A stretch of DNA of 64,000 nucleotides from contig NZ_BCMS01000002.1 in the NCBI RefSeq assembly GCF_001485435.1, forward strand, positions 282,217-346,216, given 5' to 3'. Below, piece by piece: positions 27,960 through 36,819 of the stretch. Positions within the stretch are counted from its first letter, which is position 1, and each line of letters starts with the position of its first letter. The notes below the pieces were generated by a model. The model saw nothing but the letters and a program-made list of their open reading frames with translations. It was not told the DNA's origin and made no database searches. The stretch comes from Deinococcus grandis (lineage in GTDB: Bacteria; Deinococcota; Deinococci; Deinococcales; Deinococcaceae). Made by a program: the position numbers and the translations under genes.

Positions 27960-30029
27960 GTGCCGCTACCCACCGTGAACCTCGACGACCGCCGCTTCGA
28001 CGACATCCTCGAAGAGGCCCGCCGCCTGATCCCGCAGTTCTGCCCCGAATGGACCGACCACAACCCCAGCGACCCCGGCATGGCCATCCTGGAGGTGTTC
28101 GCGTGGATGACCGACCTGCTGCTGTACCGCGTGAACCAGGTGCCGGACAAACTGCTGATCGCCTTCCTGGACCTGATCGGAGTGCAGCTCGCCCCGCCGC
28201 GCGCCGCGCAGGCCCCGGTCACCTTCTACCTGAGCGCCCCGCAGGACGCCCCGCTGGCCATCGCGCCCGGCACCGAGGTCGCCACGCTGCGCACCGAGGT
28301 GAACGAGGCGACCGTGTTCTCCACCGAACGCAGCGGCGTGATCCGCCCCCCGGTCCTGACCGGCCTGTACACCGCCAACACCCTCGCGCAGGTGCGCGGG
28401 GACGCCGACGACACGCGCGGCGTGCGGCACGACCTCGCGCAGCTGGGCCTGCCCGGCTACCGCTTCCCGATCTTCCAGCCGCAACCGCAACCCGGCGACG
28501 CGCTGTTCGTGCAGCTGCAGGACGACCACAGCGACCACGTCCTGGCCCTGCACTTCGGCGTGGAACTCGCCGGGGGCGCCGGCGTGAACCCCAACCACCC
28601 CCCGTACGTGTGGGAGGCGTGGCAGGGCGGCGTGAGCCGCTGGGCGCAGTGCGAGATCGAGTACGACGGCACCCAGGCCTTCAACGTGTCCGGCGAGCTG
28701 ATCCTGCGCCTGCCCACCCTGCGCGAGGGCACCTTCTTCGAGGGACGCGGGTACTGGCTGCGCTGCCGCCTGACCAACGAGCAGATGCACGCCGGGTACC
28801 GCGTCAGCCCCGACCTGGAAACCCTGCGTGTGGACGCCCGCGGCGTCACCGTGCCCGCCCGGCACGCCACGGTCGTCAGGAACGAACTGCTCGGGCAGAG
28901 TGACGGCACGCCGGGTCAGCGCTTCACGCTCCTGAACGGCCCGGTCCTGCACCTCGACCCGGACCGCGACCTGATCGAGGTCCTCACGCCCGAAGGGGAC
29001 AGCACCCTGTTCACGCCGGTCACGGACTTCAGCCTGTCCTCGCCGCTCGACCCGCACTTCACGTTCGACACCGCCACCCGCGAGGTCGCCTTCGGCCCCA
29101 GCGTCCTGCAACCCGACGGCAGCGTGTACCGCTTCGGCCTGACCCCCGCCCAGGGCGCGACCATCCGCATGACCCGCTACCAGTACGGCGGCGGCGCCGT
29201 CGGGAACGTCCCGGCCCGCAGCCTCAGCGTCCTCAAGAGCAGCCTGCCCTACGTGGCGCGCGTCACCAACCACGCCCCCGCCGTCGGCGGCCGCAACGCC
29301 CAGCAGCTCGAGGACGCCGTGCAGCGCGTCCCGCACCTGCTGCGCACCCGCACCCGCGCCGTCACCGCCGACGACTACGAACACCTCGCCGCGCAGGTGC
29401 CCGGCGTCGCCCGCGCCCGCTGCGTCACCCCGAACATGCACGCGCCCGGCCAGACCTACCCCGGCCAGATCCGCGCCCTGCACGTCCCGCCCGGCCAGGT
29501 CACGGTCGCCGTGCTGCCCGAGGTGCGCCCCGGCGACCCCGGCGTGGACGCCGACCCGCTGACGCCCGGCCGGGTCGCGCCCGAACGCCTGACCCTCAGC
29601 GCGGAACTGCGCGCGGCGGTGCAGGAGGAACTCGACCTGCGCCGCCCGGTCGGCACCACCCTCGACCTGCGCGCCCCGCAGTACGTGTGGGTCAGCGTCA
29701 CCGCCACCGTCCGCGCCGCGCACGCCGCCAGCCGCCCCGCCCGCGAGGACGTCCGCCGCCGCGCCCTGCACGCCCTGTACACGTACCTGAGCCCCTACAC
29801 CGGCGGTCCCGAAGGGCAGGGCTGGCCCTTCGGCCGCACCCTGACCCTCAGCGAACTGTACGGCCTGCTGCGCGCCGTGCCGGGCCTGGAAGTCGTCGAG
29901 GACGTGCAGGTCGTCCTGACCGAACCCGGCCAGCCCGAGACGCGCGAGGTCGTCACCGGCAGCCTCCCCATGCCCCCGCAGGCGCTGATCGTCAGCGACG
30001 TGCACCACGTCCGGGTGGAACAGGGATGA
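27960..30029 (+). CDS. gp6/J-like baseplate wedge protein (Afp11-type)
   Basis: This 689-residue protein starts at a GTG with GGAG upstream. It begins LPTVNLDDRRFDDILEEARR and has DHNPSDPGMAILEVFAWMTD, which is diagnostic for the putative baseplate J/Afp11 family. The C-terminal part (RTRTRAVTADDYEHLAAQVP, GVARARC; DLRAPQYVWVSVTATVRAAH) is the gp6-like wedge domain. It forms the main ring of the baseplate with the tail protein I and gp25-like neighbours. Its TGA stop is also the left target-site duplication of a 134-bp mobile repeat that separates it from the next gene. Confidence 0.92.
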   Translation: MPLPTVNLDDRRFDDILEEARRLIPQFCPEWTDHNPSDPGMAILEVFAWMTDLLLYRVNQVPDKLLIAFLDLIGVQLAPPRAAQAPVTFYLSAPQDAPLAIAPGTEVATLRTEVNEATVFSTERSGVIRPPVLTGLYTANTLAQVRGDADDTRGVRHDLAQLGLPGYRFPIFQPQPQPGDALFVQLQDDHSDHVLALHFGVELAGGAGVNPNHPPYVWEAWQGGVSRWAQCEIEYDGTQAFNVSGELILRLPTLREGTFFEGRGYWLRCRLTNEQMHAGYRVSPDLETLRVDARGVTVPARHATVVRNELLGQSDGTPGQRFTLLNGPVLHLDPDRDLIEVLTPEGDSTLFTPVTDFSLSSPLDPHFTFDTATREVAFGPSVLQPDGSVYRFGLTPAQGATIRMTRYQYGGGAVGNVPARSLSVLKSSLPYVARVTNHAPAVGGRNAQQLEDAVQRVPHLLRTRTRAVTADDYEHLAAQVPGVARARCVTPNMHAPGQTYPGQIRALHVPPGQVTVAVLPEVRPGDPGVDADPLTPGRVAPERLTLSAELRAAVQEELDLRRPVGTTLDLRAPQYVWVSVTATVRAAHAASRPAREDVRRRALHALYTYLSPYTGGPEGQGWPFGRTLTLSELYGLLRAVPGLEVVEDVQVVLTEPGQPETREVVTGSLPMPPQALIVSDVHHVRVEQG

Positions 30030-30163
30030 GACGGCTTCCGTCTGTTCCGTCAGCAACCCGGAACACCACCGGGCTGCTCACTCCACGCCCGGAACCCTAT
30101 AGCCTCCTGCTCGCGTCCGCTCGGACTGAACGGTGTGCGCACACCGTTCAGTCGGAGTCCGTA
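30030..30163 (+). mobile_element. miniature inverted-repeat element, copy 1 (between baseplate and FHA genes)
   Basis: This 134-bp non-autonomous element is flanked by TGA on both sides (30027-30029 and 30164-30166). The right terminus CGGAGTCCGTA matches the other copies; the left terminus is partly decayed (GACGGCTTCCG). A 30-base perfect palindrome occupies 30124-30153 and a second hairpin lies near 30058-30084. The right end supplies GGAG and the A of the ATG that starts the next gene. It is in the same orientation as copy 2. Confidence 0.85.
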
Positions 30164-31170
30164 TGAGCGCCTCGTTGCAGGTCCGCCGGGGGGGCGAGGT
30201 GCTGCGGGTCCTGCCGCTGGCCCGCGCCCTGTCCATCGGCCGCACGCCCGACAACGGGCTGCCGCTGCGGGACCCGTCGGTCGCCATCCGCCACGCCGAG
30301 ATCAGCGCCGAGGGCGGCGCGCTGCTCCTGACGCACCTCGCGGGCGGCGAGCACGTCACGTTCGTCAACGGCCACCGCCTCGCGCCGAACGAACCGCGCC
30401 GCCTGGAACCCGGCGACGAGATCCAGATCGGCCCGTTCACGCTGGCGTTCCTGACCGCCGCGCCCGAGACCCGCCCGGCGCCCGCCCCCGCCGGACGCGT
30501 GCGCGAACAGGGGGACCTCGCCTCCCGGCCCGCCCGCGCGCCGCTGCCCACCTACCCGCCGGAAGCCCCGGCGCGCGGCACGCTGGCGCTGTACACCGAG
30601 TTCCTCCCGCCCTTCTTCCAGGAATCCGAGTTCCTGTCGCGCTACCTGAAGATCTTCGAGGCGATCTGGGAGCCCCTCCAGCGCCGCCAGGACAGCGTCG
30701 ACATGATCTTCGACCCCAGGGTCGCGCCGCCGCGCGTGCTCGCGTGGATGGCCGGGTGGCTGGGCGTCCCACTGGACCCCCACTGGCCCGAGGCGCGCCA
30801 GCGCGCGTGGCTGCGCGAGGCCGTCACCCTGTACCGCTGGCGCGGCACCCGTTACGGCCTGAGCCGCGCCCTGGAAACCGTGTACGGCCTGAGCCCGGTC
30901 CTGCGCGAGGACAGCGCCCAGCCGCACACCCTGACCGTGCGCCTGCTCGACCCGCCCGACGGGGACGACACCGCCAGCCGCGCGGCCGTCACCGCGTTCA
31001 TCCACGCGCACGCCCCCGCGCACACCCGCGTGGACGTCGAGTGGGTCAGCGCCGACGCGGCCAGCCCCTCCCCGCCCGCCCCGGCCGACGCCGCCCCGCC
31101 CCCTGAACCCGAACCGGTCACCGCCCAGCCCACCCCGCCCCCCGCTGCACCCGACGGACCCCCCGCATGA
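30163..31170 (+). CDS. FHA domain fused to phage tail protein I-like baseplate protein
   Basis: This 335-residue protein has an FHA domain at residues 1-100 (ARALSIGRTPDNGLPLRDPS, RHAEISAEG, TFVNGHRLAPNE, GDEIQIGPFTL), a phosphothreonine-binding fold. Residues about 135-290 are tail protein I-like (LALYTEFLPPFFQESEFLSR, YLKIFEAIWEPLQRRQDSVD, LAWMAGWLGVPLDPHWPEAR, LYRWRGTRYGLSRALE). The C-terminus is Pro/Ala-rich. The fusion could let phosphorylated partners dock on the baseplate. Its ATG is formed partly by the end of the upstream mobile repeat. An ATGA overlap couples it to the next gene, which contains a kinase-like domain and a second FHA domain. Confidence 0.88.
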   Translation: MSASLQVRRGGEVLRVLPLARALSIGRTPDNGLPLRDPSVAIRHAEISAEGGALLLTHLAGGEHVTFVNGHRLAPNEPRRLEPGDEIQIGPFTLAFLTAAPETRPAPAPAGRVREQGDLASRPARAPLPTYPPEAPARGTLALYTEFLPPFFQESEFLSRYLKIFEAIWEPLQRRQDSVDMIFDPRVAPPRVLAWMAGWLGVPLDPHWPEARQRAWLREAVTLYRWRGTRYGLSRALETVYGLSPVLREDSAQPHTLTVRLLDPPDGDDTASRAAVTAFIHAHAPAHTRVDVEWVSADAASPSPPAPADAAPPPEPEPVTAQPTPPPAAPDGPPA

Positions 31171-34100
31171 CCGACACGAAAATCTTCCACCACTACCAGC
31201 TGACCCGCCCCCTGGGCGGCGACTGGCTGGGCGCCATGCACGTCGCCACCGATCTCGACGAGGGCCGCGAGGTCGCCCTGCGCGTCCTGGACGAGACCAC
31301 CAGCGGCCAGTCGTTCCTGCTCATGCAGCTCGAGCGGCTGCTGCTGCGCGTCAGCACCCTGAAACACGCGCACCTGCTGCCCACCGGGGAACTCCAGACC
31401 CGCGCCGGGCGCGCCTTCTACGCCATGGACCTCGGCCGCGCCGGCAGCGCCCGCGCGCTGCTGCAGGCCCAGGCGAAAGAAGCCCGGCCCCTGCCGCTCG
31501 TGACCGCCGTGGAACTCGTCCGGCAGGCCACCGCCGGGCTGGCGCACGCACACGCGCACGGCCTGATGCACGGCAACCTGAAACCCGAGAACCTGATCCT
31601 CCAGCCGGGCCGCGCGCTGCTCGGTCAGACCGGGTACGTCACGCAACTGTCGGACTTCGGCCTGGCGGAACTTCGCGCCGGGAGTTACGGCACGCACGAC
31701 CGCGCCGTCGTGAACGCCCTGGCGTACATGAGCCCCGAACAGTGCCGGGGCGTACGCAACGAACTGCGCACCGACCTGTACGCCCTGGGCCTCGTGCTGT
31801 ACGAACTGCTGACCGGCCTCGTGCCGTTCGACATCCGCGACGCCGCCGACGCCCTGGAAAAACACCAGCACGTCGCGCCCCGCCAGCCCAGCGCCCTGCG
31901 CCCGGAGATGCCCGAGGCCCTGGAGGAGGTGATCCTCACCTGCCTCGCCAAGGACCCCGAGGACCGCTACCCCGACGCCGCCGCGCTGGAAGGCGCGCTG
32001 CAGGGCATCCTGAACGGCCTGATGCCCGGCGGCCCGGAACCCACCGTGCGCCTGAGCGCCCTGCCGTTCCTGCCGCCCCCACCCCCGCTGGACGGCGTGA
32101 CGCCCGGCACGGACCTGAATTTGCTGGTCTTCAGCGAACGCCACGACCTGCTGCGCACCCTGCCTGTGACCAGCGACACGCTGACCGTGGGCCGCGCCCA
32201 CAGCAACAGCGTCGTGCTGGAACACGCCGGGGTCAGCCGCCACCACCTGAACGTCACCTTCCAGGCCGGTCAGGCCAGCGTCACCGAACTGACCGCCACG
32301 AACGGCGCCGTCATGGACGGCCTGCCCCTGACCCCCATGACCCCGCTGCGCTGGCCCGACCGCACCCCGCTGTACCTGCGGCCCTACTGGCTGGTGCTCG
32401 TCCCGCCCCGCCGCGCGCCCACCCGCGCCCGGATCGTGGTCACGCCCGACGTGGAGCGCCTGACCCTCACGCCCGGCCGCCCCGCGCAGCTGCACCTGAA
32501 CCTCGCCAACACCGGCGTGACCGTGGACCACTTCCGCCTGAGCCTGGACGGCATCCCCGAGGACTGGGTGCTCGACGCGCACCAGGAAGTGCAGCTGAAC
32601 CCCGGCACGCAGGGCAGCGCCACCCTGACCGTGCAGGCCCCCCGCGAGAGCCGCGCCCGCGCCGGAACGTACGACGTGACCGTCGTCGCCCGCTCCCGCG
32701 AGAATCCCGAGGAGACCGGCACGGCCCCGCTGAAGGTCGTCGTCACGCCGTTCCACGAGACGGTCGCCACGCTCCTGCCCCCCACCCGCCGCACCTGGCG
32801 GCACACGACCTACACCCTGAAACTGGAGAACAGGGGCAACACCGACCTGATCCTCGCGCCGCAACTGCGCGACAACGAGGGCGAGGTGCACGTCCTGCCC
32901 AGACTGCAGGACCTCGTGCAGCTGCCGCAGGCGCCCAACGCCGCCGGGCACGTCGTGAACCCCGAACAGCTGGCCCGCGAGGCCGCCCGGCAGGCCGCGA
33001 TGGAGGCCCGCAACGCCGCCACGAGCACCGCCCGCCGCATCCTGATGGGCCAGGGCCGCATCCGCGTGACCGACATGCCCGCCCGCGTCACCCTGGCCGC
33101 CGGGGCGCGCAGCGAGGACACCATCAAGGTCCGCGTGCCGCTGCGCTGGTTCGGCAGTCCCAGCCAGCACACCCTGCAGGTGAACGTCCAGCCGGTCAAC
33201 GACCAGAACGAGATCGAGGACCGCGTCGTCACCAGCGCCGAGGGGCAACTGCACCACCTCCCCCTGATCCCGCTGTGGCTGCTGCCGATCCTGATCCTGC
33301 TGCTGGGCGTCCTGATCTGGTGGCTGACCCGCCCCCCGCAGATCACGCAGTTCGACCTGTCCGGCAGCGACACCGTCGTCGCGCCGGGGCAGCCGTTCAT
33401 GCTCCGGTGGGACACCAGCAACGCCCGGAACGTCAGCATCCTCGAACTCGGCGGGACCGGCCAGGACCTGAATGGGGACGGCCAGCTGAAAGTCGACGGC
33501 ATCCAGAAGGACCAGAAGTACACCCTGGTCGCCCGCTCGCTGCTCGGACGGCGCGTGGAACGCTCGCAGGTCGTGCAGGCCCGCTTCGAACGGCCCGTCA
33601 TCGAACAGTTCGACGTGACCCCAGCCCGCGTGTCCGGCAACCAGCCGGTGACCGTCACGTGGCGCGTGAAGAACGCCGCGCAGGTCAGCATCAGCGAACT
33701 CGGCAAGGTGGGCGCCAGCGGCACCCGCAAGTTCATCCCGAACAAGGACACCACCTTCACCCTGACCGCGCAGAACGGCAGCGAACGCGAAAGCGACCAG
33801 CGCACCGTCAGCGTCCTCGGGCCCGAAGTCAAGGAATTCAAACTCACGCCACCCAGGGTCAAGAAGGGCGAGAGCGCCGTCCTGTCCTGGAACGTCGTGA
33901 ACGCCACCCAGGTCAGCATCGACGGCCTGGGCACCGTCGCCGCCACCGGCAAACGCACCGTCACCCCCCGCGACGAGGGCAACGCCACGTACGTCATCAC
34001 CGCCACCGGCGCCGGCGGCCTGACCAAGAGCGCCAACATCCGCCTGGAACTCGTGACGCCCAAACCCGAATTCACGGGCTTCGAGGTCACCCCCAACCCC

Positions 34101-35975
34101 GTCGACAGCGACCAGCAGTTCAAGATCAGCTGGAAGACGAAAAACGCCACCGGCGTCAGCGTCCAGTACGGCGAGGGCACCGAGGAGAGCGGGCCATCCG
34201 GTGAGACCATCAAACAGGCGCCCCTCCTGAGCACCACCATCACCCTGACCGCCCGCAACGACGCCGGGGACCAGGTTTCCGTCAGCAAACAGCTGAACGT
34301 CAACCTGATCGATCAGACCGCCAGGGCCGCCGCCGAGGCCGCCAAGCAGGCCCAGCAGGCGGAGAAGGCCGCGCAGGAGCAGGAAAACACCAACGTCGGC
34401 AAGGTGTCGTTCACCGCCGAACCCCAGACGATCACCGGGGAGGGGGACGTGACCCTGAACTGGCAGGCCGACGGCTTCGCGGAAGTCAGTATCAAACCCC
34501 TGATCGGCAACCGCCCGAACGGACGGTTCGACCCGACCGGAACCAAACGCATCGAGAAGGTCAACACCACCCGCACCTACACGCTGGTGCTGTACCTGCG
34601 CAACAACAAACAGAAGACCATCGAACGCACGGTCAAGGTCGTCCCGCTGCCCGTGAAGATCAACGCCTTCACGCTGAGCCAGACGCAACTGAGCGCGCCC
34701 GGCACCGTCACGCTGAGCTGGGACGTCGCCAACGCCCAGAGCGTGCGCCTCGCCGGACTGAAAGGCCCACTCACGAACGGTCAGTGGCCCGCAAAAGGCA
34801 GCACCACCGTGCAGGTGGGCGCGACCCGAACCTTCACTCTGACCGCCGGAACCCAGGTGCAGCAGCAGACCGTGCGCGTCACGCTGCCCGCACCGGTCGT
34901 GCAGACGTTCACCCTCAGTCCCACGCAGATCACCGGGAAGGGCGTCGTCGTGCTGACTTGGAAGGTGCAGAACGCCACCGCCGTGCGCATCGACGGCGTG
35001 AAGGGCCCCAACCGTGACGGCAGCTGGCCCGCACAGGGGCAGACCCCCGTCCCGGTGAGCGCCACGCGCACGTTCGTGCTGCGCGCCGGCACCGCCAAGG
35101 CCACCCAGACGGTCACCGTGACCGCTGCCCCCACCCCGCAGATCACGGGCTTCACCGCCACCCCGAACGTCCTGACCGGACCCGGCGCCGTGACGCTCAG
35201 CTGGACCGCGCAGAACACCAGCGCCGTGCGCCTGAGCGGCCCCGCCGGAATGATCGGCACCACGCACCCCGCCAGCGGCAGAGCCAGCGTGCAGGTCACG
35301 AAGACCGGGACGTACACCGTCACCGCCGGCGGGCAGAGCCGCAAGGTCACCGTCACCGTGAAACCCGCGCCGCAGACCAACCCGGCGGTGACGCCTCCGA
35401 CCGGTGGTACGGCCACGCCTCAGGTGCAGAGTGAAGGCACCAGGATCACGAACTTCCGGGCGAGCCGCAGCGCCATCAACGCCGGGGAGAGCGTCACCTT
35501 CAACTGGTTCACCATCAACGCGAAAGTCGTCCGTATCGAAGGGGTGCCCGGCGACCTTCCCCCCAGGGGGCAGGTCACGATCACGCCCAGCCAGACGCAG
35601 ACGTACACCCTGACGGCCGACGATGTCGTGTACAAGACGCCCATCACGGTCCGCGTCCGCGACACCGGCGCCGACTACAGCGACCTGAGCGGCACCTGGA
35701 CGCACCCGTTCGGCGTCGTGACCATGACCGTCACCGGCAAGTCCGGCACCGGGACGTTCAGCAGCAACCGCCCCGGCGTGCCCGGCGTGACCATCGAACT
35801 GGTCTTCAACGGGGACACCGTCACCGCCACCTCCCAGAAGAATCCGGATTTCAGTTTCGTCGCGTCCCTGCGTTCGGGCCGCAAGGCCATGCTGGGGACG
35901 TACACCCTGAAGGGCGAGCAGGAACGCTGGTGCATGTACCGTCCGGGCACGCCCAGACCCGCCGAGTGCAAATGA
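31167..35975 (+). CDS. membrane protein: pseudokinase, FHA domain, transmembrane helix, nine Ig-like repeats
   Basis: This protein has 1602 residues. Residues 1-285 have a Ser/Thr kinase fold, but the beta-3 Lys is Arg39 (EVALRVLDE), the catalytic HRD Asp is Asn137 (MHGNLKPEN) and the Gly loop is poor (GGDWLGAM). DFG (163-165) and the activation segment (YMSPEQ) remain, so it is probably a pseudokinase. An FHA domain follows (about 318-410: DTLTVGRAHSNSVVLEHAGV, SRHHLNV). Further beta domains lead to one strong transmembrane segment (about 697-722). After it come nine Ig-like repeats of the type ITxFxLxPxxVxxGxxVTLSW and a C-terminal domain with two Cys. It is coupled by ATGA to the FHA-tail protein gene. 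It may anchor the particle to the membrane or cell surface, but no direct family role is known to me. Confidence 0.85.
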   Translation: MTDTKIFHHYQLTRPLGGDWLGAMHVATDLDEGREVALRVLDETTSGQSFLLMQLERLLLRVSTLKHAHLLPTGELQTRAGRAFYAMDLGRAGSARALLQAQAKEARPLPLVTAVELVRQATAGLAHAHAHGLMHGNLKPENLILQPGRALLGQTGYVTQLSDFGLAELRAGSYGTHDRAVVNALAYMSPEQCRGVRNELRTDLYALGLVLYELLTGLVPFDIRDAADALEKHQHVAPRQPSALRPEMPEALEEVILTCLAKDPEDRYPDAAALEGALQGILNGLMPGGPEPTVRLSALPFLPPPPPLDGVTPGTDLNLLVFSERHDLLRTLPVTSDTLTVGRAHSNSVVLEHAGVSRHHLNVTFQAGQASVTELTATNGAVMDGLPLTPMTPLRWPDRTPLYLRPYWLVLVPPRRAPTRARIVVTPDVERLTLTPGRPAQLHLNLANTGVTVDHFRLSLDGIPEDWVLDAHQEVQLNPGTQGSATLTVQAPRESRARAGTYDVTVVARSRENPEETGTAPLKVVVTPFHETVATLLPPTRRTWRHTTYTLKLENRGNTDLILAPQLRDNEGEVHVLPRLQDLVQLPQAPNAAGHVVNPEQLAREAARQAAMEARNAATSTARRILMGQGRIRVTDMPARVTLAAGARSEDTIKVRVPLRWFGSPSQHTLQVNVQPVNDQNEIEDRVVTSAEGQLHHLPLIPLWLLPILILLLGVLIWWLTRPPQITQFDLSGSDTVVAPGQPFMLRWDTSNARNVSILELGGTGQDLNGDGQLKVDGIQKDQKYTLVARSLLGRRVERSQVVQARFERPVIEQFDVTPARVSGNQPVTVTWRVKNAAQVSISELGKVGASGTRKFIPNKDTTFTLTAQNGSERESDQRTVSVLGPEVKEFKLTPPRVKKGESAVLSWNVVNATQVSIDGLGTVAATGKRTVTPRDEGNATYVITATGAGGLTKSANIRLELVTPKPEFTGFEVTPNPVDSDQQFKISWKTKNATGVSVQYGEGTEESGPSGETIKQAPLLSTTITLTARNDAGDQVSVSKQLNVNLIDQTARAAAEAAKQAQQAEKAAQEQENTNVGKVSFTAEPQTITGEGDVTLNWQADGFAEVSIKPLIGNRPNGRFDPTGTKRIEKVNTTRTYTLVLYLRNNKQKTIERTVKVVPLPVKINAFTLSQTQLSAPGTVTLSWDVANAQSVRLAGLKGPLTNGQWPAKGSTTVQVGATRTFTLTAGTQVQQQTVRVTLPAPVVQTFTLSPTQITGKGVVVLTWKVQNATAVRIDGVKGPNRDGSWPAQGQTPVPVSATRTFVLRAGTAKATQTVTVTAAPTPQITGFTATPNVLTGPGAVTLSWTAQNTSAVRLSGPAGMIGTTHPASGRASVQVTKTGTYTVTAGGQSRKVTVTVKPAPQTNPAVTPPTGGTATPQVQSEGTRITNFRASRSAINAGESVTFNWFTINAKVVRIEGVPGDLPPRGQVTITPSQTQTYTLTADDVVYKTPITVRVRDTGADYSDLSGTWTHPFGVVTMTVTGKSGTGTFSSNRPGVPGVTIELVFNGDTVTATSQKNPDFSFVASLRSGRKAMLGTYTLKGEQERWCMYRPGTPRPAECK

Positions 35976-36035
35976 GGGCGGCTCAGGTGGTGCAGGCGCA
36001 GGTGGGTGCAGGTCAGGTCAGCAGCGTGCAGGTCA

Positions 36036-36167
36036 TACGGATTCCGTTTGTTCCGCCCTCAACCCGTAACCACACCGGGTTGAGGGCTCCACGACCGGAA
36101 CCCGCTTTTCTCCCACTCGCTCCGCTCGGATTGAACGGCTTTGTCAGCCATTCAATCGGAGTCCGTA
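36036..36167 (+). mobile_element. miniature inverted-repeat element, copy 2 (upstream of CIS tube gene)
   Basis: This 132-bp element is flanked by TCA duplications (36033-36035 and 36168-36170). Termini TACGGATTCCG and CGGAGTCCGTA are near-perfect inverted repeats. Hairpin A pairs CCCTCAACCCG with CGGGTTGAGGG near 36056-36086. Hairpin B pairs GATTGAACGGCT (36129-36140) with AGCCATTCAATC (36146-36157). The different flanking trinucleotide from copy 1 confirms TNA target duplication. The 60 bases between the Ig-repeat gene and the element hold no gene. Confidence 0.87.
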
Positions 36168-36183
36168 TCAGAGGAGGCTCATC

Positions 36184-36819
36184 ATGATCGACATCGCAGG
36201 CAACAGTGGCGGCGGACAGTTCATCAAGGCGCAGATCGTCCCGATGGAAGGCAAGAGCAGCCGCTCGCCGATCGAGTGCATGTTCAACCCGCGTGAGTAC
36301 GCGATCAGCCGCAGCGTGAACTGGAAGACCGAGAGCAACGACAACAACGACAACGGCAACAAGGTGTACCTGGGGGGCTCCCCGGCGAAACTGACGCTGG
36401 AACTGTTCTTCGACACGTACGCGCGGCGGCAGTCGGCGGGCGTGGTCGAGGACGTCCGCAAGTACACGGCGGCCCTGTGGGCGCTGAGCGAGATGCAGAC
36501 CGGGGACGGCGAGAAGGGCGCGGGGAGCAGCATCAAGAAGGGCAAGCCGACCAGCGTGCTGTTCCAGTGGGGGCAGACGTGGCACTTCCAGGCGGTCATC
36601 ACGGACATCGAGCAGCAGTTCACGCTGTTCATGCCGGACGGCACTCCGGTCCGGTCGGTCATGAAGACGACGTTCGAGCAGGCCGACACCGCCACGTCCT
36701 TCGAGGGGAAGGGGGGGCTGAAGAGTTACCACGTCAGTCAGGGCATCCGGGACGCCGCCGGGCAGCGGGGGTTCGTGGGTGACCTGCGCCGCGCGCCGTT
36801 CGGGAAGGGGCAGACGTGA
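36184..36819 (+). CDS. CIS tube adaptor protein (Afp7-like) without LysM tail
   Basis: This 211-residue protein is preceded by GAGGAGG. It contains the CIS tube-adaptor signatures: CMFNPREYAISRSVNWK, VYLGGSPAKLTLELFFDTYA, LFQWGQTWHFQAVITDIEQQ and FTLFMPDGTPVRSVM. In Afp/PVC relatives this domain joins tube to spike and ends in a LysM domain. Here the sequence stops after a Gly-rich tail with no LysM, so the protein is short or this lineage has dispensed with it. A GTGA overlap couples it to the VgrG-like gene. It sits just downstream of mobile repeat copy 2, which may affect its expression. Confidence 0.87.
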   Translation: MIDIAGNSGGGQFIKAQIVPMEGKSSRSPIECMFNPREYAISRSVNWKTESNDNNDNGNKVYLGGSPAKLTLELFFDTYARRQSAGVVEDVRKYTAALWALSEMQTGDGEKGAGSSIKKGKPTSVLFQWGQTWHFQAVITDIEQQFTLFMPDGTPVRSVMKTTFEQADTATSFEGKGGLKSYHVSQGIRDAAGQRGFVGDLRRAPFGKGQT

